A stretch of 64,000 nucleotides of DNA from Eremomyces bilateralis CBS 781.70 (Eukaryota > Ascomycota > Dothideomycetes > Eremomycetales > Eremomycetaceae): contig NW_022985104.1 in the NCBI RefSeq assembly GCF_010015585.1, positions 82,448 through 146,447 on the forward strand. The letters are read 5' to 3'. Made by a program: the position numbers and the translations under genes. This document shows positions 34,740-46,477 of this stretch, piece by piece. Within the stretch, counting starts at the first letter, position 1. Each line of letters opens with the position of its first letter. The notes under the pieces are model-generated. The model did no database searches. It had not been told where the DNA came from and saw only the letters and a program-made list of their open reading frames with translations.

Positions 34740-37034
34740 ATGAACTGGGTAGGTGGGAGGCTTCGCCGCCATTCCAAGGCAAACTCAAACACCGCGAAAG
34801 CGAGGCAGCGTGAGTATTTCGCGAAACAGAAAGGCAAGCTCGGCACGGAGTCGCTTTCATACTTCGAGAATTTCAGGCCCGACTTTCTACCTCCGGACAA
34901 GGCATCATCGCAATGGCAAGGTCGGCAGCAAAAGCTTGAAGAGTTTGAGTCAGTCGCTCCAGTTGTCAAACGGCTGATCTCCATGACCCCAAGAGTCACT
35001 GGAACCAGTAAATCTCACGGCCCTAAAAATTCGCTTCAAGGCAAGCTTGATCTGCGCTCAAATCATGCCGAGAGCGCCAACATAGCGGACAGACTTCAAC
35101 ACCAAGTGGTACCTCGGGCATCACCCTCAGGGAAGCTTGATGTTTCAGACGAGCACTCGAATCCAGGGGAGAAACTGACCAGAGAAGAATGGCTAAAAGA
35201 ACAGAGAAACCGACTTCTCGCTCAAGATGATTGGGCGGGGCTTCGAGTTACCCAACCCTTACGCATGGCGTTCGTCTCGGACGCAGAGCGATCGATGATT
35301 GGGAAGCGTCGGAAGATTAACGGCGATGGCATATCGATGTTCGCCAAAAGACATCTCAAGCAAGCAAATACCACAACTCCTGAGCCGACTCTAATACAGA
35401 CACATACGAATACTCACCACGGCGGGGACAAGGGAGACATCATTGTACGGATTGGCACGAATGCCTTGGACAGCACTCAACACAGTTCTCGTCCAAACTC
35501 ATTGTCATTCGATCCTTTCGAATCACCAGACTCTATGCTTCTGGACCATGAGGCGAAGCCTTCTTCGACTCCATTGAAGAAAAAAATGCTTGACGTCAGA
35601 ACTAGTATCCAACAAAGAGAGTTCCACCCCCAAATGGAAGACACGTTCAGAGACGACGACTTCCCCATGCAGCCGCCACCAAGTTCTGTCTCCTGGGTGC
35701 ATACCCAGTATTCACCTACTCCGTATGCACAGAATACGCCTCCATCGATTTATGCGAGAGCCCCCGCTTCAGTTCCAATCTTCACTAACGCATATCTGCC
35801 TAACGACCGGCCATATACTGGCTACGCAGTGTCAGAAGAGGAAGATGATGATAGGGTGATCAATCCAGCTTCCCAAAACTACCCAAATATGCTAACAGAA
35901 GCTCAGTGTGCGGAAAATGCGCCGGCATGTGCACCGGAGCGATTACCCTTTGGGATTGACGCGCCCGTTCTCCCTGTTGACAATCCTGTCACTCCTGCTG
36001 CGCGGGCCCTCTCAATCATCACAATCTCAAGCACTACAAGCAGTGATTTGACGTATGCTGACAACCAATCAATTGGCAATGAGGCTGTTGGCAATATGCA
36101 GTGGGAATATGTACTTGGGGTTCCTCAAGGCAATGGTATTGCGACCATAGGGGGCAAATCAGGGGCAAACGAGAACGATTCGCAAACAGCTAATCCAAGC
36201 GGACACCAGCATAGGACAAAAACGCGAGCGCCTCATGAAGGTAATCCAATCTTGCATGAGTCTCAATCAGCCCTAGAACAACTGGACTAATACGGCACAA
36301 TAGGAACTGAGGCCGGCCAGGGAGGCAAGGAGACTGACCAGAAACGTGAGCGGGAAAGGAATGAAATAGAAGAAGAAGAATTGTGGAAGCGTTTCGTTTT
36401 CGGGTCCGAGCTAGACAGTCGGCAATCCCCAACGGGAAAGGGGGCCAATGTGGAAAGGCAGGAAGAGCAGGATATGGGAATCAAGAAACATCAGGAGTCC
36501 TCCCTCACTGTGAACGTGGGTACGAGTTCTTCAAATTCGATTCTGTTTATCCAGCCATCGACACCACGAAGCAACGCAGCTACAAAGGCCTCAGAACCAC
36601 TGAACACCAGTGTTGACTCCAGCTGTGCGCAGGAACGGGAACACCAGGACAACTCTGCATCCTTTGTCACCGGAAAACTTCCACAAGCTGGATCTGTGTC
36701 ATTCATTAGCTCTTTTGCAGCCAGTGAGTCGAATCAGGGGTCTAACGGCGGTATTGATGCTCAGTCACGAACTGGTCAGCTTTCGTCCAAATGCCGTAGT
36801 CCACTGGAAATGCTACCGTCGCATTCACATTACCAGAATATGAAGTGGAAACGGCCGCAGCAATTCTCATCTGACCTTGAGCCGTCTAAATCTCAGGGCT
36901 TCACGGAACTGGTTTCGAACAGCCATCATGGCGCCCATCCGCCACGTCCATCAGCCTTCCAATACTTCCCTGGTCGTCCTGAGCATTCCAAGCCTCGGCC
37001 ATTGATTGAAGTTGCGGAGGATATTGAGGAGTGA
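34740..37034 (+). CDS. Orphan disordered protein with MNWxGG N-terminus (743 aa)
   Basis: Not assigned to a known family. Exon 1 is 34740-36240 and exon 2 is 36304-37034. The 63-nt intron (GTAATC..GGACTAAT..ATAG) is a multiple of three and carries an in-frame TAA, so both halves read in the same frame either side of a stop; splicing gives 743 aa. The N-terminus MNWVGGRLRRHSKAN..KARQREYFAKQKGK is basic and helical and looks conserved-domain-like. I have an impression of similar N-termini in other ascomycete hypotheticals but cannot verify it. The rest is Ser/Pro/Asn-rich and probably disordered, with acidic patches (EEEDDD). After the splice an acidic/basic block EIEEEELWKRFVFGSE stands out as a possible short conserved motif. 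No membrane span or signal peptide. Probably nuclear, by composition only. Confidence 0.72.
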
Positions 37035-40000
37035 GAGATCCTATTCGATGTCTGACGAAGGTGGAACCTCCTAAGCATACCCACGCAATATCAAGCTCTA
37101 AATTCATCCGCGTTGTCGTTGAGCATTATCTTACCCAAGTTAAGTTATTATCTATCTAGTTAGTGATAAAGCTAAGATCCGGGTCCGGTCGGGAAATTAG
37201 CATATATAGTAGTCAGCACAGTCTTGTTCTTGCAGATCGAGTTTAACATGTTTTTCAGTCATTTCAGATAAATTCTTTCGAGTCGTCGATCTTGTTCATA
37301 GCTGCTGTTTTAATGTTGTAAGCCACAAAATCATAGCTTCGACACAACCCATATTCCGGGGTAGCTGGTTTCTGGACGGCTTCGTTTGGATGCCATGCGA
37401 TCTCACCTGCTTCTAGGACTTGGACATCGATCGTCGTACCGTAGTCCTCAAAAGTTTAGGAATAGGAAGGTGGCAGGAAATGCGCCATCGATCTTCATAT
37501 TGACCTCTTAACGAAAAGTGAGGTGAGCTGCTGAGGCCTGACTGTGCTCCTTCTTCAATGGGGCCCTCCAAGCCGCGATATTTTACTCGTACCAGCTGGG
37601 AATGACGCCTTCCCAGCGTCTAGGTATACCACGGTCTGGCCTCTGGCTTGAGCGAGAATGCATCCTGCAAGTCTATTCGACATCTGGTTACTCGGAGACG
37701 GCTCGAACCGACCCATAAACGAGGAGGTCCGAGCCTTACCCGATTGCTTGTTTTTCCACGCTCGGTCACAGGACACCGACATCTCAATATCGCCGCATTC
37801 AAGTGCCGAAAGATAAGACAAGAATTTCGCGACGCCTGCTGCGGCTATGCCAATAAACATCCGACAGTCCAAACAAAGTCAGGGAAGCTTGATCCTTGCA
37901 AAAAAAGCCTTCCATTGCGGCGTCCCAACCTTCCGGTTCCGCAAGTGAATCGATAGAGGAACGTTGCTGTGCCATACTGAGGATTCATAGGATTGCCGCT
38001 ACTGTCTACGCATCCTTTCGCTGACAGAACCCCGCATCGTGCGGATAGCGTAGGCAGCTTTCATGCACATCAACATTGTATTCAAATCGTCTCAGCCTTG
38101 AACGTTGGTAGACATTCATAGCTCGCCCTGCATCCTGAGAGCGGAAGCCGGCAAAGGCGGGTGTTGTGAACATGAATGACACTTGCTTCGTATTCATCCG
38201 CAGTTGACTGCGGGACAGCGGTGGGGGATACGTGGATGCGGCATGTCAGCCATGGATTCCGCGAATAATCCTGTATGTTATGGGATTTAGCGCACAGCGG
38301 TCCTGAATCGAATAGGTCATATATCCTAGTTGTTTCTTTAAACTGCCAGGTCAACCGTCGTGCAGGTAACCTCCTGAAGACTGGTGAGTTCAAAGATGGA
38401 GTCGGATATGCATGTCTCAGAGCGGGAGTAGCGGAGAGGCCCAGGTGTTGCAGATGTCGTGCATATCGAACTCTTGCAAATGTGGGGTGATCGGACAATG
38501 TCGTAGGGAGTGGAATGTAGATGGATCTTTGGCAAGGGTATGCCCTCATCCGTGTCCTTACCCGCGTGTCACCCTGACTCTGACGTTCGAACACCGAACA
38601 GGGCATCATGTTCAATATTTTGAAGCGATCCAAAGTTGATAGATGACCCGAGCAGGCTCGAGGCTTTGGTGAGGCGTCCCCAAAGTCCAAACGGTTTACA
38701 GGGCGTTTGGTTGCAATTTGCTCCTGTAGGCTAACCGAGTACTGCGGCTACAATGCGTCTCCGCCTGGGCAGATAAGAATTGGCCTGCAGCCAATCCTTG
38801 GTGGAATGAGAAACATCCTCGCTCTTTCTATCCGCGGTGTTGGTTTCCAAAATATTGCCCCCGGAATCATCTGTTTGAGTATATCCCGAACTTGATTGGG
38901 GCGAATACTGTCCGCGGAGCGACAGGAACGAGGAATTGGTCGAATGCATGAAAACATACCATCGATAATGGTTTATCCAACTACAGGATATTGACGCCAT
39001 CCCCAGAGTTGCGCTATGGGGTATTAACTGTTTTCTTTCCCTGCTTTCTTTGCCCCGCCGTGCTCACATACTATATAGGTGCACAAGATATCGGACCATT
39101 TGGAGTGAAAAGGTGACATTGGAGTCATGTGAGAAGCCGAATCTGCACGAAATCATTTGGGAGCGTTTAGATTCCGCATCTGCTTTACCATAGGACACAA
39201 CACAGCCTATGAACAAGAGAAAATGCATAATTCTAGCTATAATGCGTATTACGAAAGGGTCAGAATCCTCGGCATGGAATCTAGTTATTCTAGCTTCATC
39301 TTAGAGTCCCGGCGTCGGAGAGCGTTTCGCATGCTGACGTGGTAAGTCCGAAGTATAATCTATGATATCAGATTGCACATCCCGGGTCGGGCGGATGCGA
39401 TATTAGTATCCTGAAACGTTGTGACCTGCGAGAACTGAGAAGGCTTTGTACTGTTTGGAGTCCCTGGTTCCTGTCGATCATCGTACGTTTATTTTCCGCT
39501 GGTGCCGGATGCTCACATCCAATTCGAGCCGGATATGGGGTGCCGTAGTGCTCGCATGGCGGACGGCAGAGCATAACGAAATGTGAAACTTCCCTAGGTT
39601 GCAAAGACCAAAGAATCCGATCGGACTTGCCTCTAATAGATGCTCCATTTCCGCGGCGGTGGCTTGAGGATCGTATTTCGTATAGTAGCCACGTCCTGAG
39701 TCGTGTGCCATGGTTATGGCCTGATCCTCATCTCCCAAACGTTTCAAAAAGGAGACGTCTATTAAGGGATATGACGATTGACGAAGGTCCTTGCTGCCCC
39801 TCCCGTGGAAAGTTTCGCAGAGCCCATCACGCCGTAGGCATTGTATCGAGCTAATCGGAGAAAAAAGTAGGGAGGCGGTGCTACTGGTGATCCTCCGCTG
39901 GCAATATGTCCGAGCCTCCGAGGATTCACGATGATGATGCTCAGTGGGACCATCCCGCGCCATTCCAACTGGACGGCCACGATCCCCCTAAATTGGCGCG

Positions 40001-43000
40001 ATACACGTACATAGTACATTTCTTCATCCTTGACGATGATAGGCTTCCCGGAAACTCGGCGCACCACGGATTGTTTCCGTTCACCGCATTGGACGCAAGA
40101 AATGGTGGCGCACAGTTTGATTGGGCGGCATTGAGACGAGGTACCGCCCAAAGAGGAAAATCGAGCGTCAGTTCGCGATGTCGCTGCGATGATTGGGCGA
40201 TCTCGCGTCTCAAGTCTTGTTCTGGTCACACCGCCCATCAGTCAGATGAGTGCCTGGATTCCGCATCGTGACGATGGAATGGACGCGGATGAATGGATAC
40301 GTTCTCCTTGATGCACCGAGATAACCATTCGATGGCACCAGTCCAGGCGGAGAGGGATCCGCAAGAATGGCATGGCGCCGACACGATCCTGGCATCTAAG
40401 AAAAGACTAGGTAAGTTACATCGTCTCGTATTTATGGTTTGGGCAGCCGACTTTCCATGGAGCAGCATAAGATCAACATCCTAGGAGGATTTCAAGCATC
40501 GGCTGTCTTGAGCCTCGATATGCCCCACCGTTGCGAGGACAGCGCATACTATTCATCTATAGAACTTGTATTGATAGTACCGTACGGAACTAAGCTGCAG
40601 GCATCCTCCGACAGGTACAGAACACGGCATGTACTGATGCATGCTATTGTGCCGAAATTTCAGTTGGCATCCATAATCTGTTGGATATCCAGATCATTTT
40701 AGGGCAGTGTGGTCCCCTTTCCTACACTGATCTTTTATTGGCATCGCAGGCCTCAGGGGCTAGCCAGTCCAACGGTGCTAACGCGATCACTGGTCGCTGC
40801 AAAAATAGCCACTCCACATTCCACAATGACACCTTCGTTCGAGAACTTGCTTAAGGGCAGACAAAGTCACAAGCCTTGGGTCTTTTAGCTTGATGGTCCG
40901 GTGAAAATACCTCCATCTCCAAGAGGCAAGAATGAGGTTGAATACCTACTTGCACACTAGAGCTTGTTCTCTATTCGTAGCATTCATGAAATCGCCAGCG
41001 CGGATTCATTTCTAGGAAGCGCTATCACTAACTAGTGGAACTTGGAGGGGTCCACGTTACTTTCTCACTTTCCGAGGTGTCCCCGTGAGGGTACCGTGTT
41101 CCAGTTGGACGAACGCAAAAGCTTCTGGAAATTCTTTCGAAAGTTCGATTCTCTTGGCCCGAATCCAATGTCCGGGTGTCATGGCCCCATGGCCATGCCA
41201 CAAAACCAGGATCATACCAGAGACCTAGGGTCTATTCGAAGTGCAGCTCCTTGGGGAATGGGCACCCTATTCTGTTGTCCTTCTCCTCTTCTCGAAGCAG
41301 ACGGTGCATGGCGGTATGCAATAATACCTAGGCTCAATAGGACAGGGTTGGACGAGGAGCAACTCAAGACCATACGCGACCCTGTAGGTCTGCTCGTGAC
41401 TACTGCCCGCGGTGAGGGTGTGACGGATGATGCTGCACCAAGACTTCGATAACCCCATGTGTGAAGCCTATCTTCGCCGCATTTTCGTCTGCTGTGGGCG
41501 CTCTCGTACCAGCTTCGAATCTTCGATGGTCTCGCAAGGCGCCGAGTCGCAGGGTTATTCAAACGGGCAAACGACATGGTGTCGTTGCGCAATTTGACCT
41601 GCGGGATGCGACATTTGTTATTATGACAAGCTGAAGAGAGGAAGCTTCTAGGAGTCAGGGACCTGAGACCTCCTCCTAGTCGAAGGGTCAATAGGACGAC
41701 GGGTCGGGACAAACCCTGCTTCGCGTGGATGGGACCAAGGCGCAAGGCGGCAAGGATCTTGGACGGATGGACGGAAGCCCCGTCAGCTTTGACATCGGGG
41801 TGGGTGTACCGTGTAACTGTGCATGAAGATTAAAATACCGTGGTGGGTGATTACATCTTCGTGGAAAATGAATCAGAGAATGGATAATGGAAGGTGACGA
41901 AGTAAGAACTGACGATCTTTGGATTCTTAGCTCCCGACGCCACGCGGTTGCGTTCCTGCACTGCGTCCGTCTTGGGAGAATTCCAGTATACGGAGATTTT
42001 CGTCCCACTCGTCCTGGAGTCTTGTACTGGGAAACTTCAAAATCATATATCTTACGGTGCTAATAGGATTACTTGTCTCGTCATCCGTGAATTTCGGACA
42101 TGTTCTATCCTGGAAACACCCCTAGATAACCGACGAGGCGGTGGCACAAGCCACAAGGGACTTGGCGGAGTCTGGCAGCCTAGAGCATCGAAACAACGGC
42201 CTCATTCACTATAGCGGACTCATTTCCTGTCCCGCGATTCTTCATTACGGATTCTATTTGGGAAGCTCTGAAGAGTGAAGACTGAAAGCTACCGTACGTG
42301 CGTACCATCGAGAAGCGGATGGCTCCATGTGCAGTGCAACAACCACTAGCACCATGGCAACCCCCTTCAATGAATCACCCGAACTTCTGTGGACCGAGGA
42401 GTCTACAGGCACCAAGCCAAGGTTCAGGTGGTAATTCTATCAAGTTATCTCCTGCAGTACAGATGTACAGCAAGTCCTATCTTTCGGCATGGGAATTTCA
42501 TACTCTATACCGATGCTTGACTATTCCAACAGGGTCGTAGTTTTAGGGCTTGGAATAGCTGCTGCTTTGAATTGTCCATTTGGCACTTAAATGATCTGAT
42601 CCTCGGTCAGAGGTGTCGATACGGAGCAAGGAGGTCAAGGCTAAAAGTTGTACATAATAAACATTATTTCACTCTAGGGATAGGCTTTAATCAATTACCT
42701 ATTGGACTCGAGGATTGGACCCTCTAGAGTGTAAGGGAGGGGTCGACGGGAGCTTAGGAGAAAGGTGATGCTGCATTCCCATTGTGAAGCACATCCATTA
42801 TCCCCTCACGGATCACGGATTGATAGCCTTGCGAAATCATATGAAGGCTACGAACGACCAGCGGCAGCGGCATTTGGATCCTGCGAAACCGTCCTGGTAA
42901 ATGTGACAGGTTGCTTTTGTTCCATTCGCCGTCTGCACCTGGTTAGTCACTGGCCTTCAAATGCCACCTTTGCGACGCCGCTCTATTACTGCAATATCAA

Positions 43001-44644
43001 ATTCATATGGTTCTAGTTTGCTGGGATCACCGACGCTGCGGCATGCCGCAGTCTGCACGACAGTTAGAACGAAGCTGACGCTGCAGAAAGGCGAACCGCA
43101 GCGTTAGGATCCTGATATGCATCCTGAGAGAGGCTCAGCAAAGACATGCAGCAGTGCAAGCGGTGGTCGTGATCCTCCGTACACTCCATTCCTTACATTC
43201 CTGGTGGAGTCCAATCGAGCGGAATCACATTACACAAATCGCACCCAATTGCTCTCACGGATGGCCCGGATCATGGCTCCCCTCAGGGCTCAGCATGAAG
43301 TCTCGTGATGGGGTGTCTGAAGAGCCCAATGTGCTCCCTAGCTGCAGCGGAAACGCTTTGCAATTGGCAGTGACCCTCGCCGGTCTGACAAGGCGATGAT
43401 AGGATCAGGATTCTGGCAGAATACAACTGTAGGGTGGATTCCTAACTTCAACGCCTCCCACCACCGCCAATCGTATCACGTATGGTGGAAACTGTACCTT
43501 TCAATTTGCATGGCAGCAGCGCTGCGGCATGCTCCGCGATACCACGACCCCACAAGACTACCTCCGGATGACGTCGGATATGGGAAGTTTTTTTTAGTTC
43601 GGGCTGTGTTCCATTCACCGTTTACAAGAACTGGCAACTAGCAAGAATAGCCTCCAACATACATCGAGGAGGAGAACACCAAGTTTGGAGAAGATACGCT
43701 GCGCTGTGGTGTCCTGTCGAATACCGCTGCATGAAGAGTCGGTCAAGGATACCATTGCGGAGGACCTGGATTGGACACGACATTCAATAGGCATATCACG
43801 AACAGGCCAGCTATCGTGATCCATAATCCATCGTGATTGTGTAATTCGGAAATCCACGACGCATTCCCCCATGCAAGGTTTCCACCACTGGCAGGAAGGC
43901 GGTGTCCAAGCTCCGCTGACTGATGGGGGATAAATCGGCGGTTACATATGCAGCAAGGAGCGTTTTGGGGTATTTGGGAGTTTGGACTGATATCTCGCGG
44001 CCAAGGCCGATGACTGAGCTCTCCAAATCTCGACAGCCGCGGCAGGACAGAAATTGAATGAAGCATCGTGAACATCCCGTCTAATATCCCGCTCGCCAAT
44101 CCTCCAACCACCCCAGGCATATCGTTCATGTAGTCAGCTTCAAAGTCGAAAACAGCATGCACCAACCCAGGTAAGTAGGTATTTTCCCACCCCGTCCAAA
44201 ACCCTGCGCAAGCCCCTGTGCATCTGTTCCTTTTTCCGGTCAAGATACAAGTCGAATGGGAAGCCTATCGCCAACTTTTGTGCAACCGAGCCAAACACGC
44301 GTGATCTTCGTTGCGCTGCGCTCAGCGGATGAGCCTATCTCGCTTCTGGATGAACTCGACGGAAGCGTGCCGTCACTGTTTCGCCGTTTCGCAATTGTCT
44401 GATCTGATCTCAATCCAGTCGGCATCGCTAGAACTTTAGTATTACGGGATCAGACCACGTCGAATCGCCGCCGGTCCCTTTTCCACAGCATCGACGAATC
44501 AGGAGAAGAACATCACGATCAGCATTCTCCTTTCTGGCCTCTAGAAAATCGGCCTCGCGCTGTCAGGCCGTCACCCATCCTTCAGTGGCAATCCAAACCG
44601 ACTGTTTCAACGGTTATCCAGATCTGCAGCAAGGACAGTGGATA

Positions 44645-44672
44645 ACAAGTGACAAGTGACAAGTGACAAGAG
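44645..44672. repeat. Tandem repeat, ACAAGTG x3 plus one variant
   Basis: Three perfect 7-nt units and a fourth (ACAAGAG) with one change. A microsatellite in the gene-free region. Confidence 0.75.
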
Positions 44673-46373
44673 ACAACTTAACGAATAACAAGGGGCGGTG
44701 AGCCACATGCTAAAATCCTATACGGATGTCGGATCGACTTGAGTCTTGACTCTCTAGTTTCTAGGGCCATCAAGTGAGAAACCAAATTAATCGTAGGTTG
44801 GTGCCAATCAAGGCATTCAAGAAGCGAACGCGTGGACATGGAGCGCATGCCGCATGGACCTCCCTTGTCCCCAGCTTACTGGTAACTATTATTGATATGA
44901 CGAGGTGGATGGGGATGAATACGGAGTAAGGGGATGATTGTGTCCCTGCGCTCGGTAAAATGTGTTACCTCCTTTTTTTACACCTCCAACTCGGCTCCAA
45001 ACCTCCCAGTGGCTCGGTACAATACAGAACGGTGTATTAGGTTGCAGGTATTGAATCCAAACCGACGTAATTAACACTAACCTTGCACCAATCCCTGTCC
45101 GACCTAGATTTCCCCACAGAAATTCTAATTCCTTCTGTTAATCCCTTCTTTCAAATCAAAGTTTCAAACATGAATGGAAGTTTGGAGTTTTAACGGACAT
45201 CAGCGCCCCACGACCCACAACAGGAATCATCGTCATCAGATCACAGATGGTTTCCAGTCATAGCTAAAGTATGAGGGAAATTACTGTGGTATTAGCACGG
45301 TAGCTCACTGTCTCCTGTAATCCCGCCCTGTACTCCGTAACTTAGCTCCAGCAAAAGCTTTTTTTTGGTGGTTATCGTTGGATTTTTCCCAGCTGAAACG
45401 CTCATCCTTCTGTTCCCTATCGTTCTTTCCTTTCTTCCTTCCTATCTTGCCTATTTCAACTTTCACTTTACACATCGCTCCTTCCACAATAATTCCTCCC
45501 TCACCTACTTTTACCCCCCGATCCTCCCTCCTCTTCCTCCTCTCTTTCTCTCTTTCTCACTTTTCCATTTTCTTTCTACTTCTCTCTCTCACATCTATCC
45601 CATCTCATCGAACTCAGCTTCTTCTCAACTCTACTACACCTTCATCCAATCGGCTGGCCTTTGCATTGCATTGCATTGTTACGCGAAAATCTTCTCCCTT
45701 CCCTAACTGGCTCTTCGCGCGGTGCACGAGGCTTCTACACTCCTTTTAGGAAATCCATCAACACGGCCACCTGCCGACCTCCCACCACCACTCACATATC
45801 GAAGCGCGACTCTGGAGCTCGCCTGATACCATTCCACTTTCGATTCCACCTGCAGCTGTCCGACGCAGCTATCCGACCGAATTTCCTACTCCACATTCCA
45901 CACAAGCATTGTGCATTTGGCCCTTGGCGCAAGACATCGCATCCCGGACAGCTGGTCCTGGATATCGGTCACGGACGATTTTCCGATCATTGCAACGTCG
46001 AATTGCAGATCCAAGCCATCGCATTCCGCACGAGGACAACCACTCAATCCCCCAGCCGTCTAACCCCTAGGAGACGCTGCGCTGTCTACAAAAAGTCGGA
46101 ACGATCCACCGTGTGCACAGCATTCTCGCTGCAGCCCCTATACCCACGTGGTTGAGCCACTTTTTAATTTATCGCGATCCTCCAACGCGGCTTGTTCCCG
46201 CTCCTGCATCAGTGTCGGACTGTCCCGCAGTGCATTTTCTCCGGTTTGGTTCAGGTTGTTCGGTGTTGCAGCTTTCCCTGCCATAGCCCTCACCCCGTTC
46301 GTTGTCACTATCCTATTTCCCGGGTTTTGTACGACGTAACCGTTTCGAGCTTCGCATTCCCATATCCGCTACT

Positions 46374-46406
46374 ATGAGGAAACACGCCGATTGCACCGTC
46401 CCATAG
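46374..46406 (+). promoter_or_regulatory. Upstream ORF in the plc1 leader (10 codons)
   Basis: An ATG at 46374 opens a 10-codon frame (MRKHADCTVP) that ends with TAG at 46404-46406, 71 nt before the plc1 start. If the plc1 mRNA leader includes this site, it would be expected to dampen or condition plc1 translation. The transcription start is not known from sequence. Confidence 0.5.
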
Positions 46407-46477
46407 GGGACTTTTTTCTCAGATTCCTAGAAATTCTTTCCACGCTCCTCCGCACCTCTCGTTTTCCTCAGCCCGCG

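Larger units (their letters stand above)
37035..46477. other. Gene-free region of about 9.4 kb
   Basis: No convincing gene between the orphan gene and plc1. ORFs up to about 200 codons exist (38082-38690 minus, 39478-39963 minus, 39906-40271 plus, 41212-41745 minus, 43743-44243 minus), but several lack ATG starts, they overlap on both strands, and none shows a domain. Short palindromic GC-rich words (GCTGCGGCATGC) recur near 43,034 and 43,518. The last 1.2 kb (about 45,300-46,477) is pyrimidine-rich and likely the plc1 promoter and long 5' leader. I could not identify transposon ends, tRNAs or known pseudogenes. Confidence 0.5.

Noticed and set aside
38420-38470. Possible tRNA-like stretch (GCGGGAGTAGCGGAGAGG)
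   Set aside because: No acceptor stem pairing or T-loop at the expected spacing.
38082-38690. 202-codon minus-strand ORF
   Set aside because: Arg/Ser/Pro/Cys-rich composition typical of chance frames, no domain, and it overlaps other frames on both strands. I do not list it as a gene.
41212-41745. 177-codon minus-strand frame
   Set aside because: It begins at a TTG and shows no domain; overlapping plus-strand frame 41042-41452 also begins at TTG.
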